NCBI GenBank assembly: GCA_025642065.1
Contig: JAODUP010000450.1
Location: 1 to 64,000, forward strand
DNA length: 64,000 bases
Source: Paralvinella palmiformis
Lineage: Eukaryota > Annelida > Polychaeta > Terebellida > Alvinellidae
Reading direction: 5' to 3'
Shown: positions 26,201 to 38,617 of the stretch, in pieces
How the letters are laid out: each line of letters opens with the position of its first letter
Position numbering within the stretch: position 1 is the first letter of the stretch
Notes under the pieces: model-generated
Database searches by the model: none
Seen by the model: only the letters and a program-made list of their open reading frames with translations
Told to the model about the DNA's origin: nothing
Made by a program: the position numbers and the translations under genes

Positions 26201-27420
26201 TTTGGTTATGCTGTCGTTATACAGCAATTCTTTCTTTATGCCAATCAAAAGAAGATCGTACCGTAGAAAGGACTTTCTCGAAATATTTGGTTATCAAGTA
26301 ATGACAATATTTTATCTCTAAAGTACAAGGCCTGATTCCATAGTTTGCACCAAACTGTAAATGCAATATGAACCCATCATTCAAAGGCTTCGGTTTCGAC
26401 TTCATCATATCCAATTAAAAATCTATCGAGCTCTTTAATCAAACTAAACCCGGTGTAAATTTATATTTGACTACGACCTACAATTTGTTGTCTGATTAGT
26501 TAAAAATAAGCAAAACATTCATGGTGCTTAATGTAAGATATTTCAGTTACAGAGAAAACCAACCGTGACACCATTTTAAATATGGTAGTGCTTGAGTTAA
26601 ATTAATCTTCAAACAGAGAGTTAGTGAGAGGAGGGTTTAATAAGGTATGAGAATAGTTTGCTCAAATAGCACACAAGGATATATCAGGGCCATTTTCTAA
26701 GAGTAAAACTACACACATATTTGCCATTATACGATTCATCATATCCGAATCGATTTAGTACACGATTCATTCAAAGAATTTAATGTATATCTAATTTATC
26801 TATCAGAGTTAAAACTGCAAACGATTAAAAACAACAACAACAACTTAGACCAAACCTTTTCCCCTTTAATGCTAAACGATAAACCATGTCGTGATTACCA
26901 GCAATAACAACATTATTGATTTGCCTTTTAAGTTCGTTTCTGAACTAATACTAATACTTTAGGAGGTGTTCGCTTTTCAAATATCCTTCTAGTTCTTTAC
27001 CATCACTTTGTAAGGGCAAGCTTCAGCTTATTGCTGACGCTTAAGCAATAGTTGATTGTTTGCTTTTATTTTCTCGATGCAAATCAGTATTGAGCAAACT
27101 AGAACAGTCCAATGGGGTTCATTAAGTGTGCCCTTTGACGGCGAATATAATGGGTAGATTAAATTGGACCTACTATGTCTTCTGAAGTTCCATGAGGACC
27201 ATATGAGGCAAATATTGCCTGCCAAGATTCAGGTTGCGCAGAAGCGCCGTACTCATTAGCTAGCATCAAATAAACGGGCCACTGCACCGCCATTAATTAA
27301 TATGCAGCTGCATTAATTATTCCTTCTCGGTTGCATTTTTGAACTTGCACTATTGACAGCTCAATTAAGGATGAACTTAAAACAAAGGTCTTCCCAAATC
27401 ATTCTGAAAACTTCCAAAAT
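26201..27420. other. No feature seen
   Basis: AT-rich sequence. A 65-codon minus-strand frame at 26217-26414 resembles nothing I know. Upstream parts of the Helitron helicase that begins at 27421 should lie here, but I could not recognise them. Confidence 0.45.
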
Positions 27421-28046
27421 AATATGTGGTGGTGTAAAAGAGCAATTTCAGCTACAAAAAACAAGACTGTCAATATCGTGAACAGACAACTTTTGCAGCA
27501 GTTACCTTGTAATGTTCAATGCTACGAGTCAGTTGACATAGTTCCTGGACAGAGTCAGGTGGTTAACTACCCTACAGAGTTTCTAAATTCACTGAACACC
27601 CCAGGAGTTCCGCCTAATTGTCTCAGTCTAAAAGTAGGAACACCTGTTACGCTCCTTTGTAACTTGAATCCACCACATCCATTTATTGAAAGAAGACCGA
27701 TTGTTATAAAGCTTAAGCCCCATGTTATTGAAGCTAGCATACTTTCTGGATATGACAGAAGACAGGATTTATTCATTAAAATAAATCTATATCATTCCCA
27801 CTGATGTGCCGTTGGGACTCCCATTTTATATGTGCCTAAGCGTTGCCGTGTCTCCCAACAACGTCCTACGGCCATACATTAAAGATAGAGGAAACTCGAT
27901 TAGAAGAGCTTTGGTTTTCTTATGTTGGTAGTTCACCTGTTGGAAAGGAAAACAAAGAAAGTTTGTATTATGAAGCTCTCAGCTCAGAATATTTTATCTA
28001 TGTTTGTCAAAAGTCAATTTGGTTTGAAACGTATACCTTTCTAAAA
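27421..28046 (+). pseudogene. Helitron Pif1-like helicase, C-terminal fragment
   Basis: Remnant of the helicase half of a Helitron Rep-helicase protein, which unwinds DNA during rolling-circle transposition. The frame 27424-27804 contains NRQLLQQLPCNVQCYESVD, then YPTEFLNSLNTPGVPPNCL and LKVGTPVTLLCNLNPP. These correspond to the conserved stretch that in this family runs YPTEFLNSL, GxPPHxLxLKVGxPxxLLRNL. After a frameshift near 27790, the 27843-28049 frame keeps HTLKIEETRLEELWF and VGKENKESLYYEALSS. I align this with the last helicase motifs (GQTLK and LYVACSRVG, then a YxEAL end). The N-terminal Rep domain and the Walker motifs are not seen. R3 follows directly downstream. Confidence 0.85.
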
Positions 28047-28149
28047 TAGAATATAAATGTTGTGTGTTTAAGACGAAATATGTATGCAAAATGTTTTGGT
28101 TATTTTCTATCAAAAACGTTGTCACTGAGTGAGTGTTTTTTATTGACGA

Positions 28150-28391
28150 TATTTTTTTAAAGATTCGGTAAAGTATTCAGTAACGATAACGTACACAAAA
28201 CATACATTATTCAGCTTAGCATAAAGGTCAAACAGGCATAAACAACACTGTTGAGTCTTATGAATACACTAAATTTTCATCAGTCAAACTTTCTCGTGTC
28301 AAATAACCCATCATTGTTTTATGACGTCATTGGATTACCCACACGCTTCTGGGTTTCCATACTAGACATATCGTTATATAAGTGGTGAACA
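28150..28391 (+). repeat. R3 repeat, 5' part, after the helicase fragment
   Basis: Begins about 100 bp after the helicase C-terminus with GGTAAAGTATTCAGTAACG, then AAAGGTCAAACAGGCATAAAC. It is interrupted at the 8-mer GGTGAACA (28384-28391) by a MITE. Confidence 0.85.
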
Positions 28392-28967
28392 CATTGACCT
28401 AAAAGAAAACTAGATCGAACACGGCCGCCGATTTGATGACAAACAGGTCCCAACTTCCGGTCGAGGAAATAGGAAAGCAGACTGGAAAAATCAGGTTTAT
28501 AAACGTGGTGAATTAATGTTGTATCGATGGTTGCATTAGCCGTGTGCGTGGAAGTAATACAAACGGGATGTCTTTTCATCGGTAAGTATAAGGAACACAT
28601 TTAAAATAGCTGTTAAAGCAGGGGGGGTTTGGGCGGGAAATTAAGCTTAACGTTTATTCTATTTAGCCTGTACGACAACCCCGGCCTATCTCTGGCGTTT
28701 GATCCCAATTAAACTAGATCTACGGACTTGAATAAAACGACTTTTACATATTTCATGGCATGTAATAGGAGGAGAATAATACAGATTGTCTGCACACACA
28801 AAATTATAATGCACACATCACAATAAATGTCCGTATTCGTAGGTTCAAAACTCGAAGCGCAGCCGCTTCAACGCTGCTTTTTCCTTTGCGGAAGTCTGAG
28901 CTGTTTGTCATGGCGGCCAATTCAAACGCTACTGACTGTTCGGTCTAGTTTTATATTTAAGTCAATG
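28392..28967. mobile_element. hAT-like MITE (copy 1)
   Basis: A 576-bp non-autonomous element. Its left end CATTGACCTAAAAGAAAACT and the reverse complement of its right end, CATTGACTTAAATATAAAAC, form inverted repeats that continue with similarity for about 80 bp. Flanking 8-mers GGTGAACA and GGTCAAGA (28968-28975) match at 6 of 8 positions, which fits the 8-bp duplication of the hAT superfamily. It sits inside R3, which resumes on the right. Both arms carry ETS-like (ACTTCCGGT at 28453; GCGGAAGT at 28889) and YY1-like (ATGGCGGCC at 28910) sequences, with an E2F-like GGGCGGGAAA at 28631. Inverted relative: 58363-58939. Confidence 0.85.
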
Positions 28968-29130
28968 GGTCAAGAGTAATCACAGTTATGGCAAGCCTAC
29001 AAGCCTTTCAAAATTTAATGAAGTATCTAAATATCATAGGTTTTCCTTGGACAGATAAATATCATTTCTCTTAGCTATGACAATATCGACGTACTCCAAT
29101 AAATTAATTCTTTTGTTTGAGACTCAATAA
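28968..29130 (+). repeat. R3 repeat, 3' part, after the MITE
   Basis: Continues with GTAATCACAGTTATGGCAAG and TTCAAAATTTAATGAAGTATC, completing the R3 copy begun at 28150. Confidence 0.75.
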
Positions 29131-30282
29131 TATTAGACATGCATATAAAATATAGATTTTCATTTGTAATGAAATAAGATATATATGTTTTTCCTATCTA
29201 TTCATGCTCCTACTACGTTTTGGGTAAATACTGATGTAAAAATTCATATTTCAACAAACTGAATATGTTAGTAGATTAGTGACGCTGACAGAATAAAATC
29301 CATAATGATAACAGTATCCTCTATACCCTTTAGGCTATGACACATATTACATTAACTGAACCAAATATTAAAAATATATTATCCTTTTTATCACGCCCGC
29401 TGACTCGAAACATCTTCTGGATGTTTGTGTTGACGAACAAAGGAAATAGCGTTCCTGAAAGATGATCATCATAATAACTGATATGTGGAAAATATGGTCA
29501 TTGTTGTTAAGGTGATTAATTTAGAAAACAACAGACATGATCATAGCTAAACGATTTTCTAATAGAACTACGCATAGCTCCTTGACTAATTTGATGTAAA
29601 ACACAACCATTAATGCTTTCGAATTGAAGACATATTTCATGAAGACAATTGTTACTTGTTTTTTATAGGATGATTAATAAATGAATCTTTAAAACAATCT
29701 AACTTTATTTGTGCATTACGTTTTCTATGATGGCATCATTTGATATATTAATTATATTTTGCATTCTGCAGTTGATGCTTAAACCGTAGAAACATACTTG
29801 TATTATACAAACCATTCCACCATTTAGTATAAGACAAGTTGCTTACAATACTAAGTAAAAGACAGAACCCCTTTCCAGTAAAATATAGAGTGTGATATCA
29901 ATGGCACGCTCAATAAATAGGAAATAAGAATTGAAGATCTGTAGTCAATACTGGAGACGTACTGGTAATCCTATAGTCAAGACGCCATCTTTATTTCTTT
30001 AGACATTTATCGGCAAAACAAAATATCTGATGAATATAAATCGTAATAGAAATATTGAAGTTAATCGTGCATAACTAATGAAGGAGAAGTAGTGAAATGA
30101 TAATATTGCTAATAATTTAAAATAATTATTAAACTATAGCCTATTTTTACTACAATAAGGATTTCATAAATTAATAGATCTATTTTGAAAGTAGCTTAAC
30201 TTGAGATGATGATTCAACTCAATGCAAATGTTTATAGTTAAATTAAGGTATTTAACAATCTTGAACCACGTCGATCAGTGTG
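29131..30282. other. No feature seen
   Basis: AT-rich sequence with nothing recognisable. Confidence 0.5.
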
Positions 30283-30412
<130 letters not shown>

Positions 30413-30619
30413 CCTGCATTTGCGTATATGCTGCGATGTCATGGCTTATACCAGAAATATTATCACCAGATGCTTGTCTTTCTAACTCAGTATCTGAATT
30501 ACTCTATCTATTTAGCAAGTCTTCGGCTTTCAAATACGTTTGCTAAATTTCTTACACCACTTTAACATTGACCGAATATCTGCTTATTAGTCATTATACA
30601 AATGTTACTGCCATGCCTT

Positions 30620-30913
30620 TAAATTCCTGATAATGATAAGTTATTTTTGTTATATTTGGTCAGGTTTCCAGTAGCCATAACTACACACATGCTATTCAGT
30701 TTACCATAAAGGTCAAACACTTATAAACAACAGTCTCGGGTATTACGTGTACAGTGTATTGTTATCACCGAGACTGTCTCTTGTTAAGTAACCAATCTCT
30801 ATTTTATGGCCTCCTTTGTTTCCTGCGACGCATCAGGGATCACTTAGGGAATATGTCAGTATATAACTGCTTAAATTTAATGACAATTATGACAACCATC
30901 CACGGATGTCAAT
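30620..30913 (+). repeat. R3 repeat, 5' part
   Basis: Contains AAAGGTCAAACACTTATAAAC and ATCACCGAGACTGTCTCTTG. It is interrupted after CCACGGATGTCAAT by a SINE. Confidence 0.85.
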
Positions 30914-31096
30914 GGGCGACTCCGTAGTCTAGCGGTAGCGTGTGAGACCACAGATAACTGCCACCCCTGTTCGAATCTCGGCGTGGGCATATCTGAAGGT
31001 TGTTTTATCTTTGAATTCGCTCTATTACCTTTAGAGGTTGCTCGGCTCATTTAGCCTGCCATGTGCACAAACGTGGACGTAGAACATCAATCATCA
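30914..31096 (+). mobile_element. tRNA-derived SINE with perfect 14-bp target duplication
   Basis: A 183-bp element with an A-box-like TAGTCTAGCGGTAGCG and a B-box-like TGTTCGAATCTCGG, a body ending in GCTCGGCTCATTTAGCCTGCC, and a short ATC tail. The 14-mer CCACGGATGTCAAT occurs exactly at 30900-30913 and again at 31097-31110, and removing the element restores a continuous R3. The head, about 75 nt, can be read as a degenerate tRNA, but I do not name the isotype. It would be copied by borrowed LINE machinery; which LINE supplies it cannot be told here. Confidence 0.93.
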
Positions 31097-31210
31097 CCAC
31101 GGATGTCAATAATTAATAAAGGATTTGAAAACCAGACGTCAAACAAGATGTTAATATAACCGATTTTCTTCAGATATTTAGGTAGATTACAATTAATTGG
31201 AACATTTAAT
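31097..31210 (+). repeat. R3 repeat, 3' part
   Basis: CAATAATTAATAAAGGATTTG and the following bases restore the R3 order after the SINE. Confidence 0.75.
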
Positions 31211-31215
31211 CATGA

Positions 31216-31231
31216 TATTGTATGTTGATTT

Positions 31232-31311
<80 letters not shown>

Positions 31312-31340
31312 ATGCGTATGTGTGTGTGCGTGTGTCTGAG
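31216..31340. repeat. (TA)n(TG)n compound microsatellite
   Basis: About 50 bp of TA followed by TG with variants. Another short TA run lies at 31375-31390 and a TAG run at 31561-31580. Confidence 0.97.
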
Positions 31341-31779
31341 GTGTTGTGCATATAATGATGTATTTAATTCGGCATATATATATATATTATTATATAATTT
31401 ATATTATATAGATAGTGATAGCTGATGATGAAATAGGGAGAGAACAGAGAGACCAGGAGAAAGATAGAAAAGAGAACCGAGTCAGATGTACAGATATCTA
31501 TTCAAGCAAAACCACAAATATACACACACACATATAAACGATACCACAGAGGAGACTATTTTAGTAGTAGTAGTAGTAGTAATTAATGGATATTGTAAGT
31601 TATAACTAATTGAAACTGTTGATATCGCACATCTATTTAGTAAATTAAAAATAAATTAATATAAAGATTATATTATTAGAACATTTACATCATTTATTCT
31701 AAAACATCATCACAAATATTCTGTTAGTGATAATAAAAAGGGTATCCCTAAAAAGGCTTGATTAATATGTTTTAATTTG

Positions 31780-32094
31780 ATAAAAACGTGACAATCTGAC
31801 TTTAATAACCCAGTAATAAACATAGAGAAGAACTCGATTGACGTGATGATAAAGGCTCATCATAAACATTAACCAATATAATAACTAGGTTAAGATTCAT
31901 CTGAAAAACTGATTAAAATGATTAAAATACTTGTCTAAGTTAAGTTTTATTTCATTAGCCCTTCAATTTGTCCTTTTCACTGACGATAATCGAAGACAAT
32001 GATTTGGACATGTTTCTGTCCTGTCTTACATCATTATATCATCTGATTTTTGTTACTAAATGATTCCCCCACACACACTCACACACGCAACCCC

Positions 32095-32142
<48 letters not shown>

Positions 32143-33450
32143 TCATACAAGCCAATTGATAGAAAGAGATCGACTAATGTATTAATTCTTTATTACTATT
32201 ATAATAGGCTTTCGTTTAATTATTTTATTAAATTATTTATATTAATATCATTCCAATATTGTACTAATTATGAACAATTAATATTAATGTTTCAATTTAA
32301 TACCTCATCATAACATTTTTGTTGTCAATAAATTACAAAATAATTCAATATGGCGTCTTGAATATAGGATTATAGTTACGTCTGTATGTGCTCTGAAAGC
32401 TTTCTATGCTCTCTATCTCGATGTACCCATTATTGACAAGACACACTAGTTTTTACTGGTAAAGTGTTGTGGGTTTTTTACTCGTTATTAACTAAGCCGG
32501 TTCTGTTCCAATGTCGAAATAACGTAATGTTTTGTATAACACATTTATGTGTCTATAGCTTAAACATCAACAACCCGAACAAAGACATCATAAATATATT
32601 AATTGATGTCATCATGGAAATTTGTAATTAGTAAACTATTTGAAAATTCATATAGATATATAATAAGGATTGCATTTGACGATGTATTGATTAACCATAC
32701 TGTATAATAGGGTTAGTAATTAATACATTTTTATATATGCTGAAGATGATTTAGTCATTAAAATATGAACATAAGGTTTACAATTATTATAATTTGTATT
32801 ATAATTAAAATTATTTTCTTAATTTTACTTTTAAAATTATTAAAATTATTTTTATCATTAGTAGTAGTAACACTTAATAGTTAGCTTCATTACAGTTCAA
32901 CATTTCAGTTACGTGTTTTCCCTGCGTTAATTTAATTTTAAACTTAATTTTTCTGTAACATGTCCTTCCCGTCAACTTTTAGTCGTCTTATGATGTACAT
33001 TATACTGATGTACTTCATTGGCAAGAGAATAAGTGTAATGCCAAGCCATGGAAGTACCTGTCAGCTTTATCATATACAGAAATTTGATATCGAAAAATAT
33101 GGTTAGAAAAATATAACTTTCTGTGTACAAATAATTAATATGTTTGTCTAAAATGTTTTTCTACAAATGGAGAGCATTGATTATTATAATCGTTATGTTT
33201 TTATCACTTCAGTCATGGAGGAGTAAGGTGTAGTTCTATCATAAAAAGGAAAGTTGATTTCTTGTATTTGATTGATACATAACCCAGCCTAAATGATATG
33301 AAGAATACATATAAACTTATGGATGTTTCTGTCAGTCTCACTAATCCAACATCAAATTCAGCTTCAAGAAACTTAATGATGACAATACAGAAAGATGCAA
33401 CCTATACTCTTCAAGGTTATCTTGTGAGTCTTGGTAATACTTTGTGACGT
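31780..33450. repeat. Block A, copy 1
   Basis: Corresponds piecewise, same orientation, to 55435-56930. Landmarks are GACAATCTGACTTTAATAA, then the GTAACATGTC region near 32955, CATAAAAAGGAAAGT, and GTCAGTCTCACTAATCCAAC. The last part also matches 44690-45270. A TA microsatellite at 32096-32140 stands where copy 3 has a GATAGA array. No coding content was recognised. Confidence 0.8.
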
Positions 33451-34246
33451 CATCGAATAATTCGCCAATATAATAAAATGAAGAAAAGGGATCGATTAAC
33501 GGATTTATAGATTGAATTATTGATAGATTGAATTAATGGAAGATTGATTGATAAGTTAGCAACCGTGTGAGTACAAGAGTGAGTGAAGAATAAGTGAATG
33601 AATGAGTGAGTAGGTTAGTGAGTCAGTGAGTGAGTGAGTTAGTGAGGAAATAAGACATATATGTTTTACAATTTACCATATACATGAGAGATATAATGAT
33701 GTCATTGCATGTATAGTGACAGTATAATAGAAATAGCTATCTACATTCATGGCTGAAAAATACAATATATTGAATTTTGTTTCGTTTTGGATAATGCATA
33801 AAATCAATTTGTTTTGAGTAGATAGGAAATTGTGGCCTGATGATGATGGTAAGTCTTCCATATAATGTCGGAAAAATTTATTTTCTAGTCTATCAATCAC
33901 ATGTGAAGACAACATCTAGATATCCAGAGAATAATCACAGTTAGAAATGATGACTGAGAATCATCGTGTCTTATGTTAACAAAGGTCTTCATTATCTACT
34001 GACTATCGAACATCATTAACATTTTCCATCGTGATCTTACATGTCCTTCGGGTAATCATCGCCCCCCACCCCTCAACAAAATGTAATGAAAAAATATATT
34101 ATTAAAATACTAGATAATTACTAAATATGGTGAATTATAATTAAGATAATGAAGAAACAAGAATTTATCAATAACTGTTTAACTAAATAATTGAAACTTC
34201 AAACTTAATAATAGGTTATAGAAACTATCACTAACATTATCACTTT
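33451..34246. other. No gene seen; degenerate GAGT repeats at 33560-33650
   Basis: AT-rich sequence with a patch of GAGTGAGTGAGT-like repeats. Confidence 0.5.
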
Positions 34247-35345
34247 GTGTTGTGTGTGTGTGTTTGTGTGTGTGTTTTAGCTGTGTATAATAAGGCACAT
34301 GCACAGAGAATCTCGAACCGTGAATTCAAACTCTGGACGTTTCTTCAGGGGACTGAATCCAGAGTGGCGACTTTTCTTGCTGAGACATGTGTAATGTCTC
34401 ACCAGTCCCTAAGCCGCCAAGCAAAATAAAAAGCGAATCACCTACAGCCGTGGAGTTTGGGAGTAGAACACCCAAGTCAGATCACGGCAGTAGTGAGAAT
34501 GTTTAGATTAATTATCTAAGCAGCCCTATTTATAGCTATTTTTCAATTGCTGTATCTTTCTTCAAAGCAATACTATATAAACTATATAACCCAATTGTCA
34601 CTGTCTTCAAAGATCAGTTTTTACAACGGGCAGGCGTCACGAAGCGACTACTATTAAAACTGTTTATCTTAATTGCTATTAAAAGACTGACATCTGCGCT
34701 GAAGCAGACCGTATTAGCGCGTCATAGCTTCCGTACTGTTTGAACTATGCTATCATTTTCAAATCTGACCTAACGTCTGCTTGAATGTCATAATACAAAC
34801 TGGACATAACTGGACCTAGGAAAGATAATTCTATTCCCACATACAAACAAGGTGAATTTTATATGCAACTAAAGTTGTTATATAAAACATACCAACCGCG
34901 CGAGCCGTGTCCAATGCCACCGCTCGAGATGCGATGCAGTGTTTCTATTCCTGAGTCAGGAGTACTTATAATGCTTTAAGACCGTACTGTACCTGCTACA
35001 GTCATTTAAATGTCGGATAACCAGGCCAAACACCTAAACGGCGTCCCTCCAAGGACGCAAATAGTGCACAGAATATACAGCTCTAGATCAACTTTTCTTG
35101 AATGCAGGGACCGGGAAATAAGGTCTCCACGCATAGAAAACGGAACTTTCTCAACCGCAGCATAATATGCCTTGTGATATTTGCTGGAGCGTCAAATACC
35201 TCATAAACATACAAATCCAATAAATACTATGACCTACTCGTCACTATTACATCGGCGCTTTAGCAGACCGTTATGGCGGAATTGCCGTTCTATATATTAA
35301 CATTTTCAAATCAGACCTAATGTCTGCTATACAAACTATAATTAT
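34247..35345 (-). repeat. R2 repeat, inverted, beside the BEL/Pao relic
   Basis: Reverse complement of 43485-44475 from the shared motif (34270-34310) to about 35245. From 35245 to 35345 part of the unit begins again (GCGCTTTAGCAGACCG repeats GCGCTGAAGCAGACCG at 34708), so R2 is also tandem. It lies where the 3' LTR of the neighbouring BEL/Pao relic would be expected. R2 copies at 2.0 and 43.3 kb have no such neighbour, so it may be that element's LTR or an unrelated family. Confidence 0.75.
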
Positions 35346-35384
35346 AATATAGGTTTTATTCGGAAACTTCACAGGTTACATAGT

Positions 35385-36540
35385 GTCATACGTTGATTGA
35401 TCTAGGCAACCCCCACATCGTAAGAGTCCATCACATATGAATGGGTCAAGCTTGAGCAGTGTTTCTATAGTTCGTCCACAATCTGTTCCTTACAATGATA
35501 AACAAAACAAGAGCAACATTGACCTTCTTTACCTCGGGGTCATCATCTTGTAGTTCTAATGAATCAAATATTGATTCATCTAATGTCCATTCTGTATTTG
35601 ATCTGCTCAAAAAGGTAGGGACATTAATCCATCACTTTGTTTTCAGTAGGTTATCAATTGATACGCCGTCTGTACATTGTTTGTGTTTTATCCATGATCC
35701 CCAGCCTGATCTTCATTTTCTTTCAACAACTGGAACCAAGCTGCCTAACTATATATTTTGATCAAAACGAATCATTGTTTCCTGAATCCAGAAATGCCTA
35801 AGTGTCAATTGTTTTCATGTCATTTGTCATCCTAACATAAACTGGGATGATGGTCATTGTGACATCCGTTTAACCAGTCCCGATATGGCTGTCTACTTTC
35901 TCGAGCCGGTTGAAACTAACCGATATGGCTCCACTGCTTGCAGTTCTTTTCTTATGACCCTCCATGCGTTCAGACCAGTCAATTAGGAGCACTGTAGGAT
36001 GCCAAGTCTTGTAGAGCTGACATGTGGCTTTACCCCAACACCGCCTAGATACATTATCTGACTTTAAGCATCCAAAGCATAAGCCTGTGATTCTGAGAAT
36101 TTAAATTTTCTCTTGAAGTGTAAGCACAGATAATAGATCGCATACATCTAAAGAATGACCTTGGTTATCACAGTATATACAAGGTGGCTTGAAAACATCA
36201 CCGTTGATATCTCTAACATAAGCCGAATCGGAATATTATGTAGCGGACTTAATAGTCTCTTTCTGTCCATGTTTGGCCTCAGACGTTCTGATGACAAACC
36301 TCCTTTGGATCCTTCAAATCTAGAGGATTTCTTTCCCTGTATTATCTTAGGCTTCACTGGAGTTACTTGTTTGCCTCTTGTCTGACAAACTTGACCACCT
36401 CAGTAAACGCCACTGCATCATCATGTTCCCTTGTGCATTCACTATTATTTCTGGATCTCCATATTTGTCATATAATTCCTGGAGGGCAGGACAATAACCC
36501 TTTTCAGCATCTAAACATGAGAAGCCGGCCACAATGCTAT
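35385..36540 (-). pseudogene. BEL/Pao-like retroelement relic: gag C-part, zinc fingers, protease, start of integrase
   Basis: Read on the minus strand downwards. 36568-36430 holds a gag segment (DAEKGYCPALQEL then KYGDPEIIVNA). About 36180-36030 holds two zinc knuckles, CIYCDNQGHSLDVC and LCFGCLKS with later Cys and His. About 35860-35800 holds an aspartic-protease-like block with FLDSGNNDSF. About 35480-35420 holds a DGLLRCGG block typical of the region before the integrase zinc finger. The step from protease to integrase shows that the reverse transcriptase and RNase H have been deleted. Many stops and frameshifts occur. The order is that of gag-pol in the BEL/Pao group. The N-terminal gag lies at 38621-39168, separated by a LINE insertion. 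Confidence 0.85.
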
Positions 36541-38569
36541 TAGAAGAACTTCGAGAAGGAAAACACAATTGTCGGAAAGCTGAACGACTGTGGCGGAAAA
36601 CAAAGCTAGAGATCCATCATCAGCTATTCAAAGAAAGATGTCATGAAGTAGGAAAGCTTCTCATAAGATCCAAGAGGATTTATTATTCAGACAAGATAGC
36701 GGAATGTGGGAACAGTCAAAAATGTCTATTCAGAATCACTAAGAATCCGATGTGACATTCTGCCAAGCTGTTCATCTGATGAGCACTTGGCCAACAAGTT
36801 TAGTGATTTCTTCATGAGGAAAATTACAACAAGCGACGTTGTTGAGATGAGCGCTGATATCAAATTTGAAGGACAGCCTCTGACAAAACTTGGGCCTGCC
36901 ACTCAAGACGAGGTACATGATATTATCATTAAGTTTCCCTCAAAATCTTGTGAACTAGACTCATTAGCTACATACCTGTTGAAATAAGTGCTGTAATACA
37001 TACTGCCCTTGATTACGGCTATTATAAACAAATCACTGGTGGAGTCCAAGGTTCCGCTTTCTTTCAAAAAGGCCAATATTAGACCACTGCCGAAGAAGCC
37101 AAATCTGGACGAAATGGAATTGAAAAATTACCGCCCAGTGTCTAATCTGCCTTTTTTGTCGAAGATCCTGGAGAAGGTGGTTGCTAAGCGGTTGGAGACC
37201 CATTTGAGTAGTCACAGACTGCACGATAATCTTCAGTCAGCTTACTGTACCGGTCACTCTACAAAAACCGCGCTCCTGAAGGTCCATCCTGACACTGCTG
37301 GAGCATTAGATAGGAAGTTTATGGCGGCATTAGTTCTGCTTGACTTATCTGCTGCTTTCGATGTCATAGATCACAAGATCCTTTAAACGCGCATTGTGCA
37401 CTCGTTTGGAGTAACCGGAAGTGCCCTCTCCTTGATCAAATTTTATCTGAATGACAGACCTCAGTGTGTTGCCATAGGAATGACGACATCAGAACGTAAG
37501 TGCCTGAATTTTGGGGTGTATTCAAAACTAATTGGTGCGATATGTAGCCGACGTAATCTGCTCTAACACTGTTATGCAGATGATACCCAGGTTTATATGG
37601 CAATCATGCCCAAAACAACTTGGTCCGACGTTGCAAAGAAATTGGAAGCTTGTTTGGCTGATATCAGTACTTGGATGAGTGCAAACATGCTTAAGTTAAA
37701 CGAGGAAAAGACAGAGCTCATTATCTTTAACCCAAAACATCAGGTTAGGATGAATGAGGAATTACGGCTTCAGGTAGGTAATAATACTGTTTTTGTAGCA
37801 TCGTCAGTGAAGAACGTAGGAGTATATTTTGATACATCCCTGACTATGGAGAGGCAAGTAAATGCAATATCCAAAGCCTGTTATTACCAAATTCGTAATA
37901 TTGGTCATATCAGGCGGTACATCACATGGGATGCTTGCAAAACACTGTTACACGCTCTGATAACATATCGGCTAGATTACGGTAACGCTCTCCTGTATGG
38001 TCTTCCAAGCACACTGCTACAGAAAGTACAGAATTCTGCTGCCAGGTTAGTCACTCGCACTTATAAAAGAGAACATATAACACCAATCTTGAACTCCCTC
38101 CGTGCATTGGATTCCTGTTATATATAAGTCGCAGTACAATATTTTAATGTACACTTTTAATGCACTTCAAGGGACTGCCCCTCAGTACTTAGAGGAAATT
38201 GTCGTACCGTATCAGCCGACAAGGTCTCTACGGTCTGAGTCTGGAGCATTCTTAGTCGTACCAACAACACGTGGAGTGACATACGGTAATAGATGTTTCA
38301 GAAAGGCTGCTACAACCTTATGGAATAATCTTCCAGTAACTACCAGAAAGTGCAAGACCATTGATACCTTCAAAAAGAAGATAAAAACTATTCTTTTTGT
38401 TTCCACTTTTCCTAGCTGAATATATTATGTATTTGGCTGGAAAGAATTATGTATTTTTAAAGATGTAAATTTGTTACATCCATATAATTATTTATTGTCA
38501 AGCGCCTTAGAGTAACCTTCTTACAGGTTATATAGAGCGGTATATAAATTTTGTATATTATTATTATTA

Positions 38570-38617
<48 letters not shown>

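Noticed and set aside
26217..26414. 65-codon minus-strand open frame
   Set aside because: No recognisable motif, no support from context; length is within chance expectation.
30914..30990. True tRNA gene
   Set aside because: A and B boxes are present, but the sequence continues into a SINE body with a target duplication, and the cloverleaf is degenerate.
34247..34429. 60-codon frame with recurring copies at 2226-2450 and 43306-43497
   Set aside because: Explained by R2 repeat similarity. No homologous protein recognised.
35495..35761. 88-codon plus-strand open frame
   Set aside because: It is the complement of the protease part of the BEL/Pao relic, which explains the region better.
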